Of a DNA stretch of 11,435 nucleotides, positions 1-5,749 are shown one piece after another (position 1 is the first letter of the stretch; each line of letters opens with the position of its first letter). The DNA comes from Halobacteriales archaeon QS_9_67_15 (GTDB lineage Archaea > Halobacteriota > Halobacteria > Halobacteriales > Haloarculaceae). Under the pieces are notes generated by a model. It worked only from the letters and a program-made list of their open reading frames with translations. It was not told where the DNA came from and did no database searches. The position numbers and the translations under genes are program-made. The DNA lies in the NCBI GenBank assembly GCA_003023165.1, contig PXSD01000049.1:1-11435 (forward strand), in the 5' to 3' direction.

Positions 1-24
1 CGGGTTCAAATCCCGCCTCGGGCG
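1..24 (+). tRNA. 3' end of a tRNA gene (possibly tRNA-Asp), cut by window start
   Basis: The first bases form the 3' half of a T-arm: stem CGGG, loop TTCAAAT, stem CCCGC. They are followed by CTCGGGC, the 3' strand of an acceptor stem, and a discriminator G at 24. No CCA is encoded, as is usual in archaea. The acceptor implies a 5' strand close to GCCCGAG or, with a G-U pair, GCCCGGG. The latter fits haloarchaeal tRNA-Asp as I remember it, but the anticodon is outside the window, so identity is an inference. The same T-arm and acceptor sequence recurs at 154. Confidence 0.75.
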
Positions 25-100
25 CTTTCTGTTGCGAACAACTCGGCGAGCACCGCGTAGCGTGTGCTCGTCTTCGTGAGCAACGAAACGGCCGCAAGAA

Positions 101-164
101 GGGATTTGAAGTAGACCGAGGTTCTGCGCCGCAGGCGCAGGTTCTCGGGCGTAGTTCAAATCCC
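101..164. repeat. Interrupted palindrome built on inverted T-arm copies
   Basis: GGGATTTGAA at 101-110 is the exact reverse complement of TTCAAATCCC at 155-164. Nested inside are CCGAG (116-120) with CTCGG (144-148), and CTGCGCC (124-130) with GGCGCAG (134-140) around a three-base loop. The whole can fold as one 64-nt arm. A second, less regular copy of the design spans 243-307: GGATTTGAAC with GTTCAAATCC outside, and GGCAG (256-260) with CTGCC (289-293) inside. Confidence 0.6.
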
Positions 165-177
165 GCCTCGGGCGCTT
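154..177 (+). repeat. 24-bp direct repeat of the tRNA 3' end (att-like)
   Basis: Positions 4-27 and 154-177 are identical over 24 bases, covering the T-loop, the T-stem 3' strand, the acceptor 3' strand and two following T's. Tyrosine-recombinase elements commonly integrate at tRNA 3' ends and regenerate exactly this part. The 150-bp interval is too short to encode an integrase, so it would be a residue of an excised or degraded element. A shorter match (11 bases, then diverging) starts at 298. Confidence 0.65.
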
Positions 178-307
178 CTCTGAGTTCCACGACGCGGAGT
201 TTCATCTCCGCGTCCCACTCGAAATCAGAGAACGGCAGTACTGGATTTGAACTCTGGCAGTCGCAGCGCGAGCGAAGCGAGCGACCGTCTGCCTTCTGTT
301 CAAATCC

Positions 308-332
308 CGAGAGACGCCGATAGCGTCTCTCG
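308..332. repeat. 10-bp perfect hairpin next to third T-arm copy
   Basis: CGAGAGACGC at 308-317 pairs fully with GCGTCTCTCG at 323-332 around a five-base loop. It begins at the end of the plus-strand T-arm copy at 298-308. A second perfect hairpin, GAACGC (341-346) with GCGTTC (350-355), lies just downstream. There is no T-run after either, so they do not look like terminators. Confidence 0.55.
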
Positions 333-524
333 ACTCTCGAGAACGCTTCGCGTTCGCTCGGTCCCGGCGAGAGAGGCCGTTTCGTAGTCGAGACCGATAG
401 CAGGCATCGAAAGCCCTCGACTCGCGGCCGCACTCTCGTTCGGCACGCTCGACAGCGCGCGCCGCTTGGAACTCCTGCACAGCTCTGGCGCAGTCGTCCA
501 GCCAAACGGTGTAACAATAGTAGC

Positions 525-539
525 ACGGTTTCTTTATTC
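525..539 (+). repeat. Left 15-bp inverted repeat flanking vapBC
   Basis: ACGGTTTCTTTATTC, the exact reverse complement of 1304-1318. It lies 28 bp beyond the vapC stop codon. Confidence 0.7.
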
Positions 540-567
540 AGGCCTTGGCGTGAAACTGAACTACTTC

Positions 568-987
568 TTAGGAATACGTTCTGATGTGTTCCGCCAACTC
601 GCTGTAGTCTCCTTTGAGATTGTCGAGTAGATTCCCATCAGCAGTATATGCTTTTGTATCATGGTTCTGAGCGAGTGCTATGTATGCTGCATCGTAGATG
701 GTAATATCGAGATTGTTCGCGATCTCTGTAACAGAGCCAGTTTTGTTAAACGAGACGAGATCGATCCCGTATTCGGGGAGCGATTTCGAGGCTTCTTCGA
801 GACGCTCTCCTTCGTAGTGACCGCTATATTTGAGCGCATTAACCGCCTCGAATGGCATGAGTGCTGGAGCGACCAGGTCAAACTCTCCATCGAGATACGC
901 ATCACGTAGCGCACGAGCTTGTTCATGGTGCTGTTCAGGGATGTACCATTTAACCACAACGCTCGTATCAACAACGATCTCGGACAT
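568..987 (-). CDS. vapC: VapC-like PIN-domain ribonuclease toxin
   Basis: This 139-aa protein is a single PIN domain, the usual size for VapC toxins. PIN-domain VapC proteins are Mg2+-dependent endoribonucleases, often cutting tRNA or rRNA and held inactive by VapB. The acidic metal-binding residues are visible: Asp7 in IVVDTSV, Glu47 in PFEAVNAL, Asp99 in IYDAAYIALA and Asp117 in YTADGNLL, so the active site looks intact. The ATG overlaps the vapB stop by one base (TAATG), which points to coupled translation. There is no Shine-Dalgarno sequence. Codon use is richer in A+T than in the downstream genes, fitting recent transfer. The RNA target cannot be told from sequence. Confidence 0.9.
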   Translation of the reverse strand: MSEIVVDTSVVVKWYIPEQHHEQARALRDAYLDGEFDLVAPALMPFEAVNALKYSGHYEGERLEEASKSLPEYGIDLVSFNKTGSVTEIANNLDITIYDAAYIALAQNHDTKAYTADGNLLDNLKGDYSELAEHIRTYS

Positions 988-1244
988 TAATTGGAATTAG
1001 CCCTATATCGCTTATCTCGCCACTCACGGATAGTCTCCGCCGTATTTTCGTCCTTTACTTCCCCTTCATCGAGCTCATTGCTTAATCGCTCGCTCGTCGC
1101 TACCGCGTGACCAATGCTGCGTGATTCTAACCGCTCGATCTCTTCTTCGATATTGGCTCTGATTACGGCACTCCAGTTAATTTCGCCGTGTTCGTCCATC
1201 TTTTCCTTTAACTCGTCCGAAACTCGGAGACTGACAGTTGCCAC
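987..1244 (-). CDS. vapB: VapB-like antitoxin (ribbon-helix-helix)
   Basis: This 85-aa protein precedes vapC and is most likely its antitoxin. Residues 2-40 fit a ribbon-helix-helix DNA-binding fold: a short strand (TVSLRVSDELK), then two helices ending in EEEIERLE. The charged, less ordered C-terminal half (about 45-85) is where VapB proteins normally wrap their toxin. The start is GTG; upstream in-frame codons reach a stop without another start. Its stop overlaps the vapC ATG. A TATA-like box centred about 27 nt upstream suggests a leaderless transcript, and autorepression by the VapBC complex would be expected from the family. Confidence 0.85.
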   Translation of the reverse strand: MATVSLRVSDELKEKMDEHGEINWSAVIRANIEEEIERLESRSIGHAVATSERLSNELDEGEVKDENTAETIREWRDKRYRANSN

Positions 1245-1266
1245 ACTGTATTACATACATTACCGG

Positions 1267-1275
1267 ATTAAAAAT
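1267..1275 (-). promoter_or_regulatory. TATA box for vapBC
   Basis: On the minus strand this reads ATTTTTAAT, centred about 27 nt before the vapB GTG. That spacing puts the transcription start at or next to the start codon, as in leaderless haloarchaeal mRNAs. It lies inside the inverted repeats, so the cassette carries its own promoter. Confidence 0.55.
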
Positions 1276-1303
1276 GATACGGCGGCTTTTCACAGTCATC
1301 TCC

Positions 1304-1318
1304 GAATAAAGAAACCGT
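1304..1318 (-). repeat. Right 15-bp inverted repeat flanking vapBC
   Basis: GAATAAAGAAACCGT, the exact reverse complement of 525-539. It sits between the vapB promoter and the start of the divergent 217-aa gene at 1360, so it could also contribute to the promoter of that gene. Confidence 0.7.
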
Positions 1319-1359
1319 ATTACCAACTACTGATAAGCCTGCGTCCGAATGGGGTCGGT

Positions 1360-2013
1360 ATGGACGAGGTCGACAACCAACAGATGCCCCGCGTCATCGT
1401 CAAGGAGTTCCTCGAGCGCGAGCAGGGGACGCGCGCGCTCCTGGACGACCTAGAGCGGGCGACACTGGAGGGCGAGCACGAGGCGGTCCGGGAACGCATC
1501 CGGACGCTCGCGGACACGGACCAGAACGTCTTCTACGCGGTCGCTCTCTCGCTGTCCGGCTCGAAGCAGTTCTACGGCGACGTGGAAGCACAACTGGGGG
1601 TCGAAGCAGCGGACGTGCTCCGCGATCTGGGCGAGACGTACCCGGGGCTCGCGGAGCCGTTCGGCCTCGTCCGGACCGAACAGACGCGCGAGCGACGGAA
1701 CCCGGTAACTGAGCTCCAAGCGACGACGACCTACCACTCCGAGGCAGAGGTCCCGGTCGTGAGCTACGCGCCCAAGTCGGGAGCCGTCGAGTTGTTCGAC
1801 GGGCAGGGGTCACCCGAGGAAGTACTGCAGTTCGCGTCGTATCTCGTGCAGGCGACGACGGACTCGCTCGACAGCGCGCTCGACCGCGAGTACTCGGTGA
1901 ACACGGAAGAGCTCAGCGCGCTCATCGACCGGCAGGAGGAACTGGAGAGCGAACTCGGACGGCTCCGCAACCAGATCGACGAGTTACGGCGGACCCCCGT
2001 CGGTGACGAGTAG
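1360..2013 (+). CDS. Hypothetical protein with C-terminal coiled coil
   Basis: I do not recognise this 217-aa acidic, soluble protein. Residues 10-110 look helical (for example RVIVKEFLEREQGTRALLDD). Residues 115-160 contain short strands (VPVVSYAP, GAVELFDG), and 183-210 form a heptad-like coiled coil (EELSALIDRQEELESELGRL). No signal peptide or membrane segment is seen. The frame stays open upstream to 1114, but that part runs antisense over vapB and across its promoter, so I place the start at the ATG at 1360. A second in-frame ATG is at 1384. The coiled coil suggests self-association or a partner protein. Confidence 0.75.
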   Translation: MDEVDNQQMPRVIVKEFLEREQGTRALLDDLERATLEGEHEAVRERIRTLADTDQNVFYAVALSLSGSKQFYGDVEAQLGVEAADVLRDLGETYPGLAEPFGLVRTEQTRERRNPVTELQATTTYHSEAEVPVVSYAPKSGAVELFDGQGSPEEVLQFASYLVQATTDSLDSALDREYSVNTEELSALIDRQEELESELGRLRNQIDELRRTPVGDE

Positions 2014-2030
2014 TCGCCGGGCGACACACG

Positions 2031-2147
2031 GTGTGGCCGGTCGGATCGGGAGGAGCGCACGACGGGACCGACGACCACATCGAGCAGATGAACGAGGGCA
2101 TCGACGACCTCGTCGCGCGGCTCGAAGAACTCAAAGAGACCTTCTGA
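2031..2147 (+). CDS. Possible 38-aa ORF with amphipathic helix
   Basis: A GTG-started frame encodes 38 residues ending in a clear amphipathic helix (HIEQMNEGIDDLVARLEEL). An internal ATG at 2088 would leave 19 residues. It starts 17 bp after the preceding gene in another frame, so it could be a real microprotein, a downstream exon-like remnant, or the lost tail of the 217-aa protein after a frameshift. No Shine-Dalgarno sequence is obvious. The helix is not random-looking, but support is limited. Confidence 0.35.
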   Translation: MWPVGSGGAHDGTDDHIEQMNEGIDDLVARLEELKETF

Positions 2148-2209
2148 GGACCGGTGACCGGTCGACGTGACGCTCGCGAGTTCACGCCACCGTTTAGTGA
2201 GCGGCCGCC

Positions 2210-2229
2210 ATCGGTTCGCGTGAACCGAT
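2210..2229. repeat. 20-bp palindrome overlapping the AglF-like start codon
   Basis: ATCGGTTC (2210-2217) and GAACCGAT (2222-2229) are perfect inverted copies around GCGT, and the second arm includes the first two bases of the start codon at 2228. A weak TATA-like GTTTAGT near 2192-2198 would put transcription start inside the palindrome. It could therefore be an operator, or a hairpin in a longer transcript. Confidence 0.5.
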
Positions 2230-2947
2230 GAAGGCAGTCATCCCAGCGGCGGGGCGCGGCACGCGACTCCGACCGCTCACCGACAACCGACCGAAGCCGC
2301 TCGTAGATGTCGCCGGCCAGCCGTTGCTCTCGCACGGCCTCTCGCAACTGGCCGACCTGGGCGTCTCCGAGTTCGTCATCGTCGTCGGCTACCGGAAGGA
2401 AGCGATCATCGACCACTACGGCGACGAGTTCGCTGGCGTCCCGATCACGTACGTCCACCAGCGGGAACCGAAGGGACTGGCCGACGCCGTCCTCCACGCC
2501 GAGCGCGAGGTCGCCGACGACTTCCTCGTGTTCAACGCCGACAACGTGATGGCGGGCAACCTCGGGGACGTGGTCGAACGCCAGCGCGAGGACGGGGTCG
2601 ACGCCACGCTACTGGTCGACGAGGTATCACGGGACGTGGCCGCCGAAACGGGCGTGTTCGTTACTGACGACGACGGACGGCTCGACGCGGTCGTCGAGAA
2701 GCCCGACGACCCGCCGTCGACTAGCGTGCTGACCGGGCTGTTCGCGTTCGATCCGGACGTCTTCCACGCCTGTCACCTCGTCCAGCCCTCGGACCGCGGC
2801 GAGTGCGAACTGACCGACGCTATCGACCTGTTTCTCCGCGCGAACCGCCGCGTCGAAACCGTCGCCTTCGAGGGAGACCGCGTCAACGTCAACACCCCGT
2901 CGGACCGCGACCGGGCGACGGAGCTCGTCGAGCAGTCGCGGTCCTGA
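2228..2947 (+). CDS. Sugar-phosphate nucleotidyltransferase (AglF-like)
   Basis: This 239-aa cytoplasmic enzyme should transfer a nucleotide from an NTP to a sugar-1-phosphate, supplying activated sugars for N-glycosylation or other glycans. The N-terminal signature PAAGRGTRLRPLT (6-18) followed by RPKPLVDVAG (21-30) is the nucleotide-binding loop of the family. GLADAVLHA (83-91), the metal Asp105 in FNADNV, VVEKP (155-159) and TGLFAFDP (169-176) are all in place. From memory it resembles Haloferax AglF (glucose-1-phosphate uridylyltransferase) along its length, including FHACHLVQPS. The C-terminal metal ligand region reads VNVNTPSDRD, with Asn where many relatives have Asp; GlmU also uses Asn. 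No other glycosylation gene is nearby, so the exact sugar is uncertain. Confidence 0.88.
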   Translation: MKAVIPAAGRGTRLRPLTDNRPKPLVDVAGQPLLSHGLSQLADLGVSEFVIVVGYRKEAIIDHYGDEFAGVPITYVHQREPKGLADAVLHAEREVADDFLVFNADNVMAGNLGDVVERQREDGVDATLLVDEVSRDVAAETGVFVTDDDGRLDAVVEKPDDPPSTSVLTGLFAFDPDVFHACHLVQPSDRGECELTDAIDLFLRANRRVETVAFEGDRVNVNTPSDRDRATELVEQSRS

Positions 2948-3071
2948 CGTGCGATAGCTCGACAGCAGGCAGTAGACGCGTCGCTTCCCGCTCGCGTTCT
3001 CGAGTGTCCGTACGAACAGTCGACGGGTACCGGCGAGTCGGGGGACAACAGAGTGGCGCGTGTGAGACAAC

Positions 3072-3097
3072 CGAATATATCAAAGAGAGTTTTAGAT
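3072..3097 (+). promoter_or_regulatory. Candidate promoter of the sppA-DUF4350 operon
   Basis: Two AT-rich boxes, AATATAT at 3074-3080 and TTTTAGA near 3090-3096, lie in the 191-bp gap before the S49 protease. Either would start transcription about 20-36 nt before the ATG at 3139, so unlike its neighbours this mRNA probably has a short leader. The rest of the gap (2948-3070) shows nothing else I can name. Confidence 0.4.
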
Positions 3098-3138
3098 TGA
3101 ACAACTTTCATGAGGGGGTCGTCCATTGTCCGGGATGT

Positions 3139-4107
3139 ATGGTGGACAGAAACGACGCAGCTAGGACGACCACGGTGCTGTACGTGATCGTCGTAGTCGT
3201 CGCCGTCCTGATTGGCACTGTACTCGCGCCAGTCGTCTGGAGTTCGACACAGTCGTCTTCGGACGGTTCGGACAACCCGACCGTATCGGTCATCACCTTG
3301 CGGGCCGGCACGGACGCCGGTCCGGTGAACGACGTCAAGGAAGACCTTCGGGAAGCGAGAACGAACGACTCCGTCGAGGCCGTCGTTATGCGGATGGACA
3401 GCCCCGGTGGCCCGGTCGCATCGAGCGAAGAACTGTACCTCGCGGTCAACCGGACCGCGAACCAGATGCCGGTCGTCGCCTACGTCGAGGGGACGGCCGC
3501 TTCGGGAGGGTACTTCGGTATCGCACCGGCCGACCGCATCTACGTCAAACCCAGTTCGACCGTGGGCTCGATCGGTGTGATCGTCAGCGCGCCGCTCTCG
3601 GCGCTCGAACGGGCGGAGGCCCAGAGCAAGACTTACCTCCGCACCGGGCCCGACAAGGCGACGCTCGACAAGGACCAGTTCCGCGAGGAGATGGAGACGC
3701 TCCACAACGCCTTCCTCGGCACGATCATGAAACACCGGGGAGACGAGCTGGAACTCTCGCGGTCTGAAGTCGCACACGGCGACGCCTACCTCGGACCGAC
3801 CGCGGTCCAGAACGGCTTCGCCGACGAGACGGGTGACCTCTACTCGGCGATCGAGTACGCGGCCCAGCAGGCCGACGGTATCGAGGGTGACCAGTACGGC
3901 GTCAGCTACAAGGAACCGATCACTCCGTCGGGCGGACTCTTCCTGCTGGAAGAGAGCACCGAGAAGAAAGTCGACGGGAACATCGTCTACGTCGACAAGT
4001 CGGACGCCGGATCGACCGAGTTCAAGCAACCGGTGACCTACTACGCCGTCTGGGGCGTTCCGGTCACCGACAACGCGCAGGAGGTGAGCACCAATGAAAC
4101 CGGGTAA
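3139..4107 (+). CDS. sppA: S49-family signal peptide peptidase (SppA-like), membrane-anchored
   Basis: This 322-aa protein has an N-terminal membrane anchor (about 12-33, TVLYVIVVVVAVLIGTVLAP), with the catalytic domain probably outside the cell. Family S49 proteases use a Ser-Lys dyad to degrade leftover signal peptides or membrane proteins. MDSPGGPVASSEELY (86-100) is the conserved substrate-groove segment. Ser122 in TAASGGYFGIAP is the likely nucleophile, and Lys173 in TGPDKATLD aligns with the catalytic Lys of bacterial SppA. GDAYLGPTAVQNGFAD (214-229) is the usual C-terminal motif. The frame is open further upstream, but the ATG at 3139 starts just before the anchor and best fits the family. 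It overlaps the next gene by 14 bp, and the two are surely co-transcribed. Confidence 0.9.
   Translation: MVDRNDAARTTTVLYVIVVVVAVLIGTVLAPVVWSSTQSSSDGSDNPTVSVITLRAGTDAGPVNDVKEDLREARTNDSVEAVVMRMDSPGGPVASSEELYLAVNRTANQMPVVAYVEGTAASGGYFGIAPADRIYVKPSSTVGSIGVIVSAPLSALERAEAQSKTYLRTGPDKATLDKDQFREEMETLHNAFLGTIMKHRGDELELSRSEVAHGDAYLGPTAVQNGFADETGDLYSAIEYAAQQADGIEGDQYGVSYKEPITPSGGLFLLEESTEKKVDGNIVYVDKSDAGSTEFKQPVTYYAVWGVPVTDNAQEVSTNETG
4080..4087 (+). promoter_or_regulatory. Strong Shine-Dalgarno site for the DUF4350-like gene
   Basis: GGAGGTGA, a full match to the archaeal anti-Shine-Dalgarno, sits six bases before the ATG at 4094 and inside the end of sppA. It fixes the start and marks this as an internal operon gene. 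Confidence 0.85.
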
Positions 4108-5161
4108 TGTTCTCAAGCCGCTCGGCGTCTTCGTCGTCGTGATCGCGGTGATCCTCGCGGGAACAGCGGTCGTAGCGACGCTCAGCGGCTCCGGTTCCGG
4201 AGCACAGGCAGACGGCGAAGACATCCAGGGGCAGTCGCCCGAGCAGTTCCAGCCCGAGAACGCCATCGCCACGAGCGCGCCCGAGGACGGAGAGCTCTCC
4301 GTCGATGGGGACGGCGAGGAGAAACGCATCCTCGTCGACAGCGGCCACGGTAACCGGTACTCGCAGTTGGAACTGACCCCGGTCGAAGAAGCGCTCGTTC
4401 AGGCCGGCCACGAAGTGGATTACACGCCCGACACGGGCAGTAACGGCGGCTTCGGCGAGAGCAACTACAACGAGACGCTGCGTCAGTACGACGCCGTGTT
4501 GATCGTCCAGCCGACCTCCTCGTTCACCGACGCGGAGATCGCTGGGCTCGAAGCCTACGCGGAGGGCGGCGGCCGCGTCGTCGTCCTCGGTGAGCCCCCG
4601 CAGCTGACGGTCAGCGGCGGCTTCACCGCCCAGGTCTCCGAAGTCCGCTTCGGTGCACAGGACCTCACGAACGAGTTCGGCCTCCGGATGGGCTCGGACG
4701 GTCTCTACAACATCGAGGACGAACAGAACGACAACAACTACGAGAGTATCGTCGCCAATCCGGACGGCGACACTGACCTGACAGAGGGCGTCGACAGCGT
4801 GACGTTCGACTCGGCCGGGTTCGTCGTTCAGACGGGCGACGACGCCGAGGTCCGCATGCGTGCGACCTCGGGCACGCAGACCCTCGAACGACGCCAGAGC
4901 GGTGAGTACCCGGTCGTGGCACAGAACGGCAACTTCGTGCTCGTCGCGGACACGTCGTTCCTCAAGTCCTCCGAGCTCTACGACATGGATAATGAACAGT
5001 TCGTCAACAACCTCCTCGAGTTCCTCGTCTCCGGCGACAAAGACGAGGACGTCCCGGAAGGCAGCAGTTCGGGCGACGGAGGCTTCGGCAGCGACGGCGG
5101 CGACGGCGGCGACGGACAGTCGAGCAACGGCCCCACGACGACCCCGACCGCGACGCCCTGA
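4094..5161 (+). CDS. Membrane-anchored DUF4350-like protein
   Basis: This 355-aa protein begins with an uncleaved-looking membrane segment (8-30), then an acidic linker. A DUF4350/GATase-like domain follows at about 77-315: RILVDSGHGNRYS (78-90), YDAVLIVQPTSSFTDAEI (132-149) and LEAYAEGGGRVVVLGEP (152-168). Such domains resemble the auxiliary parts of some ABC export systems and are thought to bind rather than catalyse. The last 35 residues are a Gly/Asp/Ser run ending in TTTPTATP, a typical haloarchaeal extracellular linker, but no sorting signal or lipobox Cys follows. Overlap with sppA suggests the two act together at the cell surface, perhaps with this protein as partner or adaptor. Function is unknown; the family call is from pattern memory. 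Confidence 0.8.
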   Translation: MKPGNVLKPLGVFVVVIAVILAGTAVVATLSGSGSGAQADGEDIQGQSPEQFQPENAIATSAPEDGELSVDGDGEEKRILVDSGHGNRYSQLELTPVEEALVQAGHEVDYTPDTGSNGGFGESNYNETLRQYDAVLIVQPTSSFTDAEIAGLEAYAEGGGRVVVLGEPPQLTVSGGFTAQVSEVRFGAQDLTNEFGLRMGSDGLYNIEDEQNDNNYESIVANPDGDTDLTEGVDSVTFDSAGFVVQTGDDAEVRMRATSGTQTLERRQSGEYPVVAQNGNFVLVADTSFLKSSELYDMDNEQFVNNLLEFLVSGDKDEDVPEGSSSGDGGFGSDGGDGGDGQSSNGPTTTPTATP

Positions 5162-5233
5162 CGGTCGCTACAAGTCAGCCGACCTCGACTCCGATCGTCC
5201 GCAAAACAGTGCGTCTCTGCGGTCGACGACGCG

Positions 5234-5563
5234 CTACGCTTTTCTGAACCCGACGAGGAAGCCACCGGTGAACCCGGCACTGACCGGGAGTACCGAGAGG
5301 AAGCTCATGACGACGCTCGGTGGCTGGTTCGCCGTCGCAGCGTCGCTCGCGGTGGTGCTGGCGTTGACCAGTCCAGCCGACAGTCGTTCCCAGTCGACGA
5401 CGAGGATGCCCTGCGACTCCAGGAATTTGAATAGCGCCAGCTGGAGACCGACCAGGAAGGCGATGATCTTGGCGACTTTCTTCGCCGTGAAGCCGATCAA
5501 TCCCCCGATGACCGCGCCGGACCCCAGCTCGAGTCCGACCTGTTGTAGCCCGATGTCTACCAT
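5234..5563 (-). CDS. FUN14-domain membrane protein
   Basis: This 109-aa protein matches the FUN14 family, best known from the mitochondrial outer-membrane protein FUNDC1. The signature is clear: GAVIGGLIGFTAKKVAKII (16-34), a hydrophobic stretch LVGLQLALFKFLESQGI (38-54), and VDWERL (56-61). A third hydrophobic segment (about 85-106, FLSVLPVSAGFTGGFLVGF) follows a Thr/Ala-rich loop. Two to three membrane spans are expected. It runs convergently with the DUF4350-like gene and divergently from hflX. A TATA-like box about 25 nt before the ATG suggests a leaderless transcript. The archaeal role of this family is not established. Confidence 0.85.
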   Translation of the reverse strand: MVDIGLQQVGLELGSGAVIGGLIGFTAKKVAKIIAFLVGLQLALFKFLESQGILVVDWERLSAGLVNASTTASDAATANQPPSVVMSFLSVLPVSAGFTGGFLVGFRKA

Positions 5564-5584
5564 ATGCGTGCCGGAGACAGTCGT

Positions 5585-5592
5585 GAAATAAG
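5585..5592 (-). promoter_or_regulatory. TATA box for the FUN14 gene
   Basis: On the minus strand this reads CTTATTTC, centred about 25 nt before the ATG at 5563. The spacing fits a leaderless transcript. Confidence 0.5.
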
Positions 5593-5716
5593 GCTCTTGT
5601 GTCCGCCGGAACTCGCCACTGCGTCGACCGTACTATCTGTCGGGCGAGAGTCGCCGGACGGCAACGCACCGCAGCTACCCGGCGCTCCGGAGGGCGTGGC
5701 GGCGGAATCGACCAGA

Positions 5717-5726
5717 GTTTAAATAC
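5717..5726 (+). promoter_or_regulatory. TATA box for hflX
   Basis: GTTTAAATAC is the best TATA match in the window. Its centre lies about 28 nt before the GTG at 5750, which supports both that start codon and a leaderless mRNA. Confidence 0.7.
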
Positions 5727-5749
5727 GCGGGTGCCGTAGTCACGCTCAA

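Larger units (their letters stand above)
25..524. other. Gene-poor tRNA-downstream region with T-arm copies and hairpins (integration scar)
   Basis: I see no credible gene here. The only open frame of note (minus strand, 202-480) is rich in Arg and Ser and has no recognisable domain. The stretch holds copies of the tRNA T-arm decamer in both orientations: minus at 101-110 and 243-252, plus at 154-163 and 298-307. It also has several perfect short hairpins: 47-53 with 64-70, 124-130 with 134-140, 308-317 with 323-332, and 341-346 with 350-355. This pattern fits repeated insertion and excision of tRNA-targeting elements, but no integrase gene is present. Confidence 0.55.
525..1318. mobile_element. 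Putative inverted-repeat-bounded vapBC cassette (794 bp)
   Basis: ACGGTTTCTTTATTC at 525-539 is the perfect reverse complement of 1304-1318. Extending outward to 518 and 1325 gives 19 matches in 22. The repeats lie just outside vapBC: 28 bp beyond the vapC stop and 59 bp beyond the vapB start. The interval is visibly richer in A+T than the rest of the window. No transposase is encoded and I found no clear target-site duplication, so this would be a non-autonomous element mobilised in trans, or an old insertion. The alternative is a chance or regulatory inverted repeat. Confidence 0.45.

Noticed and set aside
1..360. Repeated short motifs suggestive of a CRISPR array
   Set aside because: The copies alternate in orientation, are only partly conserved and have irregular spacers; there are no uniform direct repeats and no cas genes.
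202..480. 92-aa open frame on the minus strand
   Set aside because: Arg/Ser-rich composition with no domain, lying over hairpins and T-arm repeats; it looks like a by-product of high GC.
1114..1359. N-terminal extension of the 217-aa protein
   Set aside because: It is antisense to vapB, crosses the vapB promoter and the inverted repeat, and differs in composition from the rest of the protein.
2773..4329. Long (518-codon) open frame antisense to sppA
   Set aside because: Antisense frame produced by GC-rich codon bias; it covers two well-supported genes and shows no recognisable domain.
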